The notes below the pieces were generated by a model, which made no database searches, was not told where the DNA came from, and saw only the letters and a list, made by a program, of their open reading frames with translations. This document shows, piece after piece, positions 44,701 to 51,747 of a stretch of 64,000 nt of DNA. The stretch is from Deferribacterales bacterium Deferri_01. GTDB lineage: Bacteria > Chrysiogenota > Deferribacteres > Deferribacterales > Geovibrionaceae. The DNA is taken from the NCBI GenBank assembly GCA_001603805.1, contig LUZY01000011.1:151695-215694 (forward strand), read 5' to 3'. Numbering within the stretch: the first letter of the stretch is position 1; each line of letters begins with the position of its first letter. Position numbers and translations under genes: made by a program.

Positions 44701-44847
44701 GGGCTTGAAGATGCAGATGCCGAAAGAGAGCAAATTATAAAAGCACTCACTGCTGCGAAAGGATATAAGGCTAAAGCTGCACGTATTTTAGGAATAAGCA
44801 GAGCCACTCTTTATAGGAAATTGCATGAGTACCGTATCGAATATTAG
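41719..44847 (+). CDS. Membrane-bound sensor/sigma54 activator (dCache-HAMP-PAS-AAA+-Fis)
   Basis: A 1042-residue single-polypeptide sensor and transcription activator. Membrane helix 1 is near 8-28. A periplasmic double-Cache sensor spans about 30-285 (MSFMWRSYITEP, NNGWIYVTDKQGNIVMHPDTR, PASGWIIVANYPS). Membrane helix 2 is near 287-307, then HAMP and three PAS domains (about 365-490, 495-610, 620-735). The AAA+ core (about 750-985) has Walker A GESGTGKE, GSFTGA in place of GAFTGA, and FLDEIGD. The C-terminal Fis helix-turn-helix is KAKAARILGISRATLYRKL. It would sense a periplasmic small molecule, probably the electron acceptor or a carboxylate, and activate the flanking operons. Matching upstream sites lie on both sides of the gene. 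Confidence 0.92.
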   Translation: MKSLKTKVIFSVMLLFTLVFLGSSYMGILYFKVNAVRTVQAQQSELVFKLADEVNTKLKMLIRVLDTASETIQYEDFLSHETADDFLKEYKVLTSVFDDNVMVFDSAGRLLAETGDNNPARINMSFMWRSYITEPLSTKKLFISPPIMAAASDKLKMPMVVLAAPVIKEGKIIGIIAGSVNLYRKNIFDNTLFTSLNNNGWIYVTDKQGNIVMHPDTRKITGKMDEIENPFMHEMITLQEGSISYVDGTNREVQASFNNIPASGWIIVANYPSDNIFKPIYRAEANLIYFVIAGALLVFFILRFLTRSLINPLISLKEQVYRMMYNPETETRIVVSSNDEIKETANAFNNLLDEIYKSRNELKENKELFQTVCKFSEDWIYWIDKNGKLLYFSPAAGAITGYNDEELSDYPDFYEKIIHPDDYEKWLKLEQTARRNSGNLSSELRIYHKNGSIVWLKIDCAGIFENGSFIGIRGAYRDITDTVVMEKKLRGSEKKYQILIQNSDSPIILTDSAFMVTEYNEKAYYLLGCECQKSVSDYLGKTSKSFADTFDSDTMLEVFDIESDVISCGEVYHYLWHVNALNFEGYEKTGFMIVGADITSKVKTSEEIKRKALKTEIGKYTNHLEAVINNVSDSIISVDKNMRLVCFNSVAETTYGLKQEDIYKPVENINNFFANVLAGLISKTARSRKPVRDICSEVEREEGNMLLRLSLSPLTDGDGKFTGVLVVARDETVRCYVDAADDFPEMIGTGEKMQSVFALMRSLSTVDSTVLILGESGTGKELVAAGIHASGNRKDKPFIKLNCSAIPENLLESELFGHVKGSFTGAVADKQGKFEAANGGTIFLDEIGDISPNTQVRLLRVLQEKEIEVIGKNQPVKIDVRVIAATNRDLKDMVNKGEFREDLYYRLKVVSVSVPPLRERKEDIVPLISMFMHKFSKKLNKNIVDVTDDVRRVLENYMWCGNVRELEHVIEHACLMASTSFITVADLPAELNSGGLEDADAEREQIIKALTAAKGYKAKAARILGISRATLYRKLHEYRIEY

Positions 44848-44866
44848 CCATGCTGTCCGTAGTTGC

Positions 44867-44910
44867 TGAGACACTTTGTATCATTATATAATAAAAATAA
44901 AAGTGTCTCA
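44867..44910. promoter_or_regulatory. Activator sites upstream of the porin gene
   Basis: A 17-base near-dyad TGAGACACTTTGTATCA (44867-44883) and an inverted GTGTCTCA (44903-44910) together form TGAGACAC ... GTGTCTCA. They lie about 70-115 bases upstream of the predicted sigma54 start. The same half site occurs on the other side of the activator gene. Confidence 0.78.
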
Positions 44911-44956
44911 GCTTGATAATCCTTTTAATACCAATCTATTCAGAAACAGACTCATT

Positions 44957-44972
44957 TGGCATGCCCTTTGAG
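44957..44972 (+). promoter_or_regulatory. Sigma54 promoter of the porin/MFS operon
   Basis: TGGCATGCCCTTTGAG fits TGGCAYRNNNNTTGCW except A for C in the -12 box. Predicted start near 44983; the ATG at 45008 has AAGGAG upstream. Confidence 0.75.
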
Positions 44973-45007
44973 TATTAAGTAATATCTTAATACTTAAGGA
45001 GAGTACC

Positions 45008-46240
45008 ATGAATTTATTTAAGAACTTTGTTTTTATGCTGTTATTTGCAGCAGCATTACCATGCGTTGCTGCTGAAAACTTGCAGGGAATGTTTTCCAGA
45101 GGGGAGCTTTCGGCAGAAGTCAGAGCTTTCTATTTCGGCAGGGACTTTGACGGTAGCACGACAGACAGAGAAGATCTTGCTGTGGGTGGCATAATGAGCT
45201 ACCGCACCGATTCTCTCAAAGGAGTCAGCTTTGGCGTGTCATTTGCCACTGCAAACGATGCAGCCAGTGATGATGACAAAAACGTTTACGGTCTTCTACC
45301 ATCAGATGAATACGGCAACCACGACAGTGTAACAAGACTTCAGGAAGCATTTATCCAGGGTAAATGGTTTAACACACAAGTTAGATATGGCGCCCAGATG
45401 GTTAATACACCTTTTCTGAATAATCATGATATACGGTTGTTGTCAAAGTCTTACAAAGGTCTTTCTGTTATCAACAACACATTTGAACACTTCGAGTTTC
45501 AGGCATACTACATAACAGATTATCTGGATTGGAGCAGCGATAGTTTTGTTTCAATGACAGAGTCTGTAGGTTCATCAGGCGACAGAAACCCTATGATGAT
45601 CGGAATGATGAAATACACTTTTCCCGTTGATTTCGTAAAGGCTTCTATTGAAGGCTGGCAGTATCATATGGAAGATACTGTTAACATGTCTTACTTTAAG
45701 GCAATTATTTCAGGCAAAGTAGGTGATGCATCTCTGCGTTTTGTCCCAATGTATTTTATGGAAAAATCTATAGGTGATGATTATGCAGGCGAATTTGATA
45801 CTGACCAGTATGGTTTTAATGCAGGCGTGTCATCTTACGGTGCTTCCGTTGATGTTTTCTATGCTAAAACAGGAGACAACAAACTCTATACTCCATGGGG
45901 TGACAGCAGAGTTATTAACATGCAGATTTTGGCTTCTGAAATGGCTGAAGAAGATGCGTATGCAGTACGAGTCGGTTATGATTTTTCCGAAGTAGGAGTA
46001 AAAGGGTTTAATGCCTTTATTACTTATGGTGTATTTGACTCAGAAGAATTTGGCAGAACTGCTTCAAACGATGGGGAAGAGGTGGACTTTGATCTTCAAT
46101 ATAATCTTAAATATGTACTTGGTGGACTTCTGGATGGTTTCAGTCTCCGTGCTAGATACGCAATAATCAATAAAGATCAGGGTGAGGATTTTACCGATAC
46201 AAGAATCTATCTGAAATATAAATTTGCCCTCGGCAAATAA
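45008..46240 (+). CDS. OprD-like outer-membrane porin
   Basis: A 410-residue exported barrel. Signal MNLFKNFVFMLLFAAALPCVA; the mature part starts ENLQGMFSRGELSAEVRAFYFGRDFD, a form usual for OprD/Campylobacter-type porins. Strand-rich repeats include RYGAQMVNTPFLNNHDIRLL, a motif seen in OprD family porins that take up carboxylates and amino acids. It follows a sigma54 promoter with activator sites shared with the reductase operon. It probably admits the acceptor or a co-metabolised acid. A hairpin separates it from the MFS gene. Confidence 0.8.
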   Translation: MNLFKNFVFMLLFAAALPCVAAENLQGMFSRGELSAEVRAFYFGRDFDGSTTDREDLAVGGIMSYRTDSLKGVSFGVSFATANDAASDDDKNVYGLLPSDEYGNHDSVTRLQEAFIQGKWFNTQVRYGAQMVNTPFLNNHDIRLLSKSYKGLSVINNTFEHFEFQAYYITDYLDWSSDSFVSMTESVGSSGDRNPMMIGMMKYTFPVDFVKASIEGWQYHMEDTVNMSYFKAIISGKVGDASLRFVPMYFMEKSIGDDYAGEFDTDQYGFNAGVSSYGASVDVFYAKTGDNKLYTPWGDSRVINMQILASEMAEEDAYAVRVGYDFSEVGVKGFNAFITYGVFDSEEFGRTASNDGEEVDFDLQYNLKYVLGGLLDGFSLRARYAIINKDQGEDFTDTRIYLKYKFALGK

Positions 46241-46254
46241 CTTGCATTTAAAAA

Positions 46255-46285
46255 ATTGGACGAAAGGTTTTGCCTCTCGTCCAAT
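46255..46285 (+). terminator. Hairpin between porin and MFS genes (partial terminator)
   Basis: Nine-base arms ATTGGACGA/TCGTCCAAT, with further AGG/CCT pairing inside, but a poor T tract. It may attenuate transcription into the MFS gene or stabilise the porin mRNA. Confidence 0.65.
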
Positions 46286-46308
46286 AGTTATTTTAAAAGG
46301 GTAAAAAT

Positions 46309-47508
46309 ATGGAAAACAAACAGAAATATTATCCGTTTACAGTACTCTTTCTCATGAACTTCGCAATAACGTTCGGTTTCGGAATAAGCGATACATTCTT
46401 CTCATATAATTTCAGCGGAATTTTAGGAAAAGGATTATTTCTTAGTCTTGCGTTTACATTTTATTCTGTTTCTAAGATTTTTTTGATGCCGATTGTCGGA
46501 AGACTTATAGATAAATTGGGTTCGAAAACTGTTTTGTTCGGGGCATTAAGCTGTTATCTTGCTGTTTCCTTTATTTTTGTTTTTTCACATAACGGAATCC
46601 TAATCATTTTTGCACGTATACTGCAAGGTGCAGCCAGCGCATTATTCCGTCCTGTCACGTATTATATGCTCGGTTTTTTCAGCAAAGAGGGTAAAATAGG
46701 AAAAACCGCAGGTTATTTTGACATTTCATTCTATTTTGCCCTTGCCTCAAGTCCGTTTGTTGGCGGTTTAATTCTGGAGAAATTTGGGTTTGAAGGTCTT
46801 TCTGTAATTCTTCTCTGCGTATGCATTTTTGTTTTTATACTTTTGTTAGTTATGCCCATGAAGATAACTGAGGAAGAGGAAAAGACGGCTGAAAATACCG
46901 AAAATTTAGGGGATTCGGAAACTCTGATATTTTACGCTCTTCTGCTCTTTATTTTTTTCAAGGCGGTATGCATTTCTGTTTTGAATATCTATTTTCCTAT
47001 TTATATGAAAGGTCTGGGTTTTTCCGTAGGTAAAATAGGTATTGCCATGGGAGCAGTATCTGCTTTTATGACTTTTTCACTCTTTTTCACAGGAGCATTA
47101 GCAGATAACAGTGCAAGAAGATATCTGATCGCTTTCGGAGGTTTTTTCTCATCTATTATCTTTTTGTTTGTTCCTTTTGAAACTGAGTTCAGTCGGCTTT
47201 TAATTCTTACTGCTTTAACTGGTGCTTTCAGTGCAGTATCCCAGCCGGCAGTTTCCTCAATACTTTTGGAGTATTCAAGGAGCAAGAACAGTGCGCAGAC
47301 TATCGCAGCTTTCTATACAATTATGGGTATTGGCTTTGCTTGTGGTCCTCTTTTCGCTGGTCTCTTGTATAAGTATGGAGGAATAGAAACAGTGCTTATC
47401 AGTACAGGTTTTGTAGGTGGAATTGCTTCTCTTATTTTTTTAACACTTGCAGAAAGTGCGGGTAAGTGCAGCCTGAGTGGACAAAAAAAAACTTTAGGAA
47501 GTATGTGA
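46309..47508 (+). CDS. MFS transporter, 12-helix
   Basis: A 399-residue major facilitator with two six-helix halves. Motif A is GRLIDKLGSKTVLFG after helix 2, with a weaker repeat in the second half (GALADNSARRYLIAFGG). A charged central loop (EEEEKTAENTENLGD) separates the halves. AAAAGGG upstream supports the start. Placed after the porin in locus 2, it may take up the substrate or export the reduced product across the inner membrane. No motif identifies the substrate. Confidence 0.85.
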   Translation: MENKQKYYPFTVLFLMNFAITFGFGISDTFFSYNFSGILGKGLFLSLAFTFYSVSKIFLMPIVGRLIDKLGSKTVLFGALSCYLAVSFIFVFSHNGILIIFARILQGAASALFRPVTYYMLGFFSKEGKIGKTAGYFDISFYFALASSPFVGGLILEKFGFEGLSVILLCVCIFVFILLLVMPMKITEEEEKTAENTENLGDSETLIFYALLLFIFFKAVCISVLNIYFPIYMKGLGFSVGKIGIAMGAVSAFMTFSLFFTGALADNSARRYLIAFGGFFSSIIFLFVPFETEFSRLLILTALTGAFSAVSQPAVSSILLEYSRSKNSAQTIAAFYTIMGIGFACGPLFAGLLYKYGGIETVLISTGFVGGIASLIFLTLAESAGKCSLSGQKKTLGSM

Positions 47509-47749
47509 GCTGAGTGCATTAATCAATTTATTGTGGACATTGCGTATTTTGCCACTCATGATAATGCTAAACCATAGTTTTCTCTTCATGAAAAACTTCT
47601 GTATACAGGCTTTGACAGTTTTTTCATAGGCATAACAAGGTCTATCCCAGGATAGAAAAGCAGACGCCACTGACCCGAAGAATATTCATTTCTGTTGTCA
47701 TCAAACTAGAATGATTGTATCATAACATAGTTCTAATTGGAGGGCGTTT

Positions 47750-48526
47750 ATGGATATGCTGGAAATTATCGCTGAAAAAGATGGGCACAAGGGCTATATA
47801 ACTCTTAACCGCCCGGCAGAAAACAATACTTTTAATATAGAATTTGCATTGCAGTTAAATAAAACACTGATTGACTTTGAGAAAGATGGCGATATTCGTG
47901 TAATCATCATAAGTAACAATGGAAAGCATTTTTCAGTGGGCATAGATCTTCATGTTCTTGAACAGATTACAGATGAACAGCTGTTAGAGTTTATTTCTTT
48001 GATGGATATGCATAATCACACAATAGCGAATATGAGTAAGCCCGTTGTATCTTCTGTGAAAGGATATTGCGTGGCAAACGGTGCAGGCTTAAGTTTCGCA
48101 TGCGACCTAACCGTAGCGGCGGAATCTGCGGTATTCGGAACGACCGCAGTGAATGTGGGACTTATATGCACAGGTCCCGGAATTCCTCTGACCAGAAATG
48201 TAGGCAGAAAGAAAGCTATGGAAATGGTGCTTCTCGGTGAGAGATTTACGGCGCAGCAGATGTACGAACTCGGGTTAGTTAATTGGGTTGTGCCTGATGA
48301 TGAGCTTGAAAAGAAAACAGAAGAAATTGCCGATGCTTTGGCGCTGAAAAGCCCCCTTGCTGTTTCTGCCGGAAAACGTGGACTAAGCAAGTCTTATGAT
48401 ATGGGCTATCACGCTGCTGTAGACAATGGAACGAGGATTTTTGCAGAACTCTGCGCCACGGAGGATGCAGCTGAAGGTGTCAGAGCATTTCTTGAAAAAA
48501 GGAAAGCAGAGTGGAAGCTCTGCTGA
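47750..48526 (+). CDS. Divergent crotonase (enoyl-CoA hydratase/isomerase superfamily, ECHDC3-like)
   Basis: A 258-residue crotonase-fold protein. The oxyanion-hole segments are GKHFSVGIDLHVL and VANGAGLSFACDL. Both Glu residues of true enoyl-CoA hydratases are replaced: the one in GGGCEL aligns with Gly (NGAGL) and the one in FGQPE aligns with Ala (FGTTAVNVGL). The sequence TTAVNVGLICTGPGIPLTRNVGRKKAMEM resembles the ECHDC3-like subgroup, whose reaction is not settled. Start supported by GGAGG. The 241-base gap before it holds no other gene, so it may have its own promoter. Its place after the porin and MFS genes suggests CoA-ester processing of the same acid. Confidence 0.85.
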   Translation: MDMLEIIAEKDGHKGYITLNRPAENNTFNIEFALQLNKTLIDFEKDGDIRVIIISNNGKHFSVGIDLHVLEQITDEQLLEFISLMDMHNHTIANMSKPVVSSVKGYCVANGAGLSFACDLTVAAESAVFGTTAVNVGLICTGPGIPLTRNVGRKKAMEMVLLGERFTAQQMYELGLVNWVVPDDELEKKTEEIADALALKSPLAVSAGKRGLSKSYDMGYHAAVDNGTRIFAELCATEDAAEGVRAFLEKRKAEWKLC

Positions 48527-48537
48527 GTCACATTATA

Positions 48538-48584
48538 ACAGGCATATGCCTCCGCTGTTATGCGGAGGTACATGCCTGTTTTTT
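48538..48584 (+). terminator. Strong terminator after the crotonase gene
   Basis: Two stacked stems, ACAGGCAT/ATGCCTGT outside and CCTCCGC/GCGGAGG inside, followed by six T. Confidence 0.92.
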
Positions 48585-48605
48585 GCACCTCTGTCGGTTC
48601 AGGTG

Positions 48606-50513
48606 TTAGTCCATTCCTTTTACAGCTGCAAAATAACCGTTATAGTTTATTACTGCCCATACAGTGTTTGTGCTTGTGTCAACTCCCCAAGTGCCGAGCT
48701 TGTCATCTTCCTGCCATGCTCTCTGAACAAATGTACTACCGCCGCCGAAATTCTGGTTTACTGCGTTAATCCATGTTCCGTCTTCATCGTTGGTTGCCAG
48801 GCCGAACTTTCCGCCTGTAATTTCGTCTGAAGTCACTTTTGAGGGGTCGTAGCTCATTGAAAGAGTGAAAACATCCGTCTGCTCGCTCCCCATTGAATAA
48901 GTCATACCGTTAAGAAAAAAGATGCTGCCTAATGAATCCTGCGGCTCAAGCCATCCGGTATTAACGTGCATATTGAAACTTCTTCCGGAAGCTGGTTCTT
49001 TCTGGATGTTACCGTTTTTGCCGTCGATTATTTTTGCGTTTGTTCCGTCCGTTGCTGTGGAATCAACAACAGTGAGATCTCCGTTCTGGGCTATAATGTA
49101 GGATTCGCCGTTGAGGCTGTAGCCGAAGGTTTCTCTTTTTGAAAAGTTAAGTGTCGGAGTAGTGTTGAAACTGTTGTCAGAGTATGCGGGAGCTGAATAG
49201 AAGTCCACTGTGACAACGGGACCATCGATAGTAAAGATATAGTAACCTATGGTATAAAGTTCCTGCGCTACCAGTTCCTGACGCTGTCCCTGCCATAACA
49301 GGGCATCGTTGGACTTATTTATCAGGGTTATGCCGTATGTTGCCGCATCGTCTTCCACATCACTTGCCGGGGTGTAAAATTTTGAGCTGTCAGAAGCAGT
49401 GACGATCTGCATTACCTTTGATTCGGAACCGTCCAATGATTTTACAAGGCTGCGGTCGTGCATGTGATCGTGCCCGTTTATATGGTAGCGTACGCCGTTA
49501 TTTGCCAAACTTGTAATATATTCATCAAGTCCCGGTGCGGCAAATGTGCTGAAATCGGGTGCAAGAACATTGTCAACAGTGTAGCCGAACATAACATCAG
49601 AGTGATCCTGCGTGAGCAGACCTTTGTGAGCAAAACAGAAAGCATGGGTGTTTGAGGCACGTCCGGAGAGTCTCCCGTCTATCCAGCTTTGCTGGTGCAT
49701 AATCGGGTTTGCTGTTCTCTGAACGGCATTTACATCCGGTGTTGTGTCGTATGAGAGCCCGTCTTCAGAAGTGAAGTGATCAAGCATTACAAAGCGTGCG
49801 TTGTTGTAGTCAAAAGAATATGTAAGACCTGTCATGTCTCCGGTGTTCGGTGATGACGGGCTTGAAAAAGCTGAACCCATTGAGAAAGATGATGTGTTTG
49901 TTCTGGGGATTTCAGGAAGCCACTGTGTATCAGGGTTCTGTACTGAGTATGCCGTTGACTGTATAGCCGGATTGTTCTGTTCACCTGTTCTTGTCTGGGG
50001 GAAGAAACGGAGGAACTGGGTTGCCGCATCTGCTGAGTCGTCATGATTTCCTCTTAAGGGGAAGAAGCCTATTCCTTCATTATAAAGTCTCTGTGCGTAG
50101 CGGGCTCTTATTCCGAAACCGTCTTCAGGAGTATAGTTGATCACGGAGCCGGTGGGGGTATGGCTTGCAGTGAAGTTTCTTTTAGCGTCGTCAGTGAGGT
50201 CGCCTACTGCCACAACGAACTTAACACCGTGGCTCACAAACTCTTCATTGACATTGTTAATTATGTCTATTGCTGTTGAGGCAGGGTTTTCACCGTCATC
50301 GTCTTTTGTCCACTGCGTGTCTGAGATAACACCGAATTTCCATGCAGAAGAAGTGGGCAGAACAGCCTTAGGAGCGGGATTGCTCTGAGTGTTATCAGAG
50401 CTGCTTGAACTTCCGCAGCCCACAGTCATACCGACTGCAGCCGCACTCATTGCCGTTGCTGAAAGTTTCAGGAACTGGCGTCTTCCCAGTTTAGTCTTAT
50501 TTTCTTTTGACAT
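48606..50513 (-). CDS. Tat-exported lipoprotein metallophosphoesterase
   Basis: A 635-residue protein. Twin-arginine signal GRRQFLKLSA followed by lipobox VGCG, so it is a folded, lipid-anchored envelope protein. Calcineurin-like motifs in order: FGVISDTQW, VVAVGDLTDD, LRGNHDDS, FAHKG and HINGHDHMHD, a complete dinuclear metal site. A long C-terminal beta-rich region (about 400-635) is of unknown role. The Ser-rich linker after Cys is typical of Tat lipoproteins. The substrate could be a phosphodiester or nucleotide; nothing in context decides. Stands alone, convergent with the crotonase gene. Confidence 0.87.
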   Translation of the reverse strand: MSKENKTKLGRRQFLKLSATAMSAAAVGMTVGCGSSSSSDNTQSNPAPKAVLPTSSAWKFGVISDTQWTKDDDGENPASTAIDIINNVNEEFVSHGVKFVVAVGDLTDDAKRNFTASHTPTGSVINYTPEDGFGIRARYAQRLYNEGIGFFPLRGNHDDSADAATQFLRFFPQTRTGEQNNPAIQSTAYSVQNPDTQWLPEIPRTNTSSFSMGSAFSSPSSPNTGDMTGLTYSFDYNNARFVMLDHFTSEDGLSYDTTPDVNAVQRTANPIMHQQSWIDGRLSGRASNTHAFCFAHKGLLTQDHSDVMFGYTVDNVLAPDFSTFAAPGLDEYITSLANNGVRYHINGHDHMHDRSLVKSLDGSESKVMQIVTASDSSKFYTPASDVEDDAATYGITLINKSNDALLWQGQRQELVAQELYTIGYYIFTIDGPVVTVDFYSAPAYSDNSFNTTPTLNFSKRETFGYSLNGESYIIAQNGDLTVVDSTATDGTNAKIIDGKNGNIQKEPASGRSFNMHVNTGWLEPQDSLGSIFFLNGMTYSMGSEQTDVFTLSMSYDPSKVTSDEITGGKFGLATNDEDGTWINAVNQNFGGGSTFVQRAWQEDDKLGTWGVDTSTNTVWAVINYNGYFAAVKGMD

Positions 50514-50724
50514 TTAAATATCCTCCGAAAAGTTTTTGCAGAGGAAGAATGAACTCAAAATATGAAGAAAATATTATGTTAATTGATAATAACAGTCATA
50601 TTCATGTTAAGTTTGTCAGATATCTTAAAATCAGCTTTTTTCAAATAATCCCTTGCCATTTTGCACCAGTTTTTAATATCATGTTTGCTTAACTGAATTT
50701 TTGAAATAAAGCGGAGAACGATAA

Positions 50725-51738
50725 ATGCAGCTCGACATAAGCGGACTCGAAAGCTACAAGGCGGAGATTGCGGAAAGCAGCAGTCTTGATGCCCTGTATC
50801 AGGTGAAAGTTAAATATCTCGGTAAAAACGGGCTTATCAGTAATCTGAACAGACAGCTGAAAGATATTCCCAACGACCAGAAAAAAGAAGCGGGGATGAA
50901 GATAGGCTCCCTTCGTGCGGATTTTGAAACCCTGCACGATGCCAAGGAACTGGAACTTAAAAATGCGGAGAAAAACGCCAAGCTTACTGGTGAGTCTCTG
51001 GATATTACCCTTCCCGGTCTCCCTTTTGCCGCTGGCAGCATCCACCCTGTGACCAAGGTTTTTGACGAGATAGTTGACATTTTCAGCGCCATGGGTTTTG
51101 AGGTTGCTATAGGTCCGGAAGTTGAACACGACTTTTATAATTTTGAGGCGCTCAATATTCCCAAGGAACATCCCGCAAGAGATATGCAGGACACGTTTTA
51201 TATAACTGACGAAATACTTATGCGTACCCATACTTCTCCGGTTCAGGTGCGCACAATGCTCAAAAACAAACCTCCGGTCAAGATTATTGCCCCCGGGAAG
51301 GTTTACCGCTGTGACAGCGATATAACACATACGCCTATGTTTCATCAGGTTGAGGGTCTTCTTGTTGATGAAAGAACCACTTTCGGCGACCTGAAAGGTA
51401 TTCTTACTGTATTTATACAGAAAATGTTCGGTGACAATGTTCCTGTGCGTTTCCGCCCCAGCTTTTTCCCATTCACAGAGCCCAGCGCAGAGGTTGATAT
51501 GGGCTGTGTAATCTGCGGAAGCAAAGGCTGCCGTGTGTGCAAGCAGACGGGCTGGCTTGAGATTCTCGGCTGTGGAATGGTAGATCCCGCTGTGTTCAAA
51601 CATGTGGATTACGATTCCGAAAAATACAGAGGCTATGCCTTCGGTATGGGTATAGAACGCATCGCAATGCTGAAATACGGCATAGACGATCTTCGTCTGT
51701 TCTTTGAGAATCACCTTAAATTTCTGAAGCAGTTTTAG
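50725..51738 (+). CDS. pheS: Phenylalanyl-tRNA synthetase alpha chain
   Basis: A 337-residue class II catalytic subunit. N-terminal coiled coil (1-85), motif 1 near GSIHPVTKVFDEIVDIFSAMG, motif 2 RTHTSPVQVRTM and YRCDSDITHTPMFHQVEG, motif 3 AFGMGIERIAMLKYGI. Complete and of usual length. Followed by pheT after 9 bases. No T-box or leader attenuator is visible in the 210 bases upstream. Confidence 0.98.
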   Translation: MQLDISGLESYKAEIAESSSLDALYQVKVKYLGKNGLISNLNRQLKDIPNDQKKEAGMKIGSLRADFETLHDAKELELKNAEKNAKLTGESLDITLPGLPFAAGSIHPVTKVFDEIVDIFSAMGFEVAIGPEVEHDFYNFEALNIPKEHPARDMQDTFYITDEILMRTHTSPVQVRTMLKNKPPVKIIAPGKVYRCDSDITHTPMFHQVEGLLVDERTTFGDLKGILTVFIQKMFGDNVPVRFRPSFFPFTEPSAEVDMGCVICGSKGCRVCKQTGWLEILGCGMVDPAVFKHVDYDSEKYRGYAFGMGIERIAMLKYGIDDLRLFFENHLKFLKQF

Positions 51739-51747
51739 GAGTACGCA

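Noticed and set aside
47509..47749. A gene or sigma54 promoter in the gap before the crotonase
   Set aside because: Short frames lack ribosome sites. No GG-N10-GC promoter was found; a lone GTATCA is too weak to call an operator.
50689..51714. 341-codon open frame on the minus strand over pheS
   Set aside because: It is the antisense of a clearly conserved synthetase gene. No ribosome site, composition like a shadow frame.
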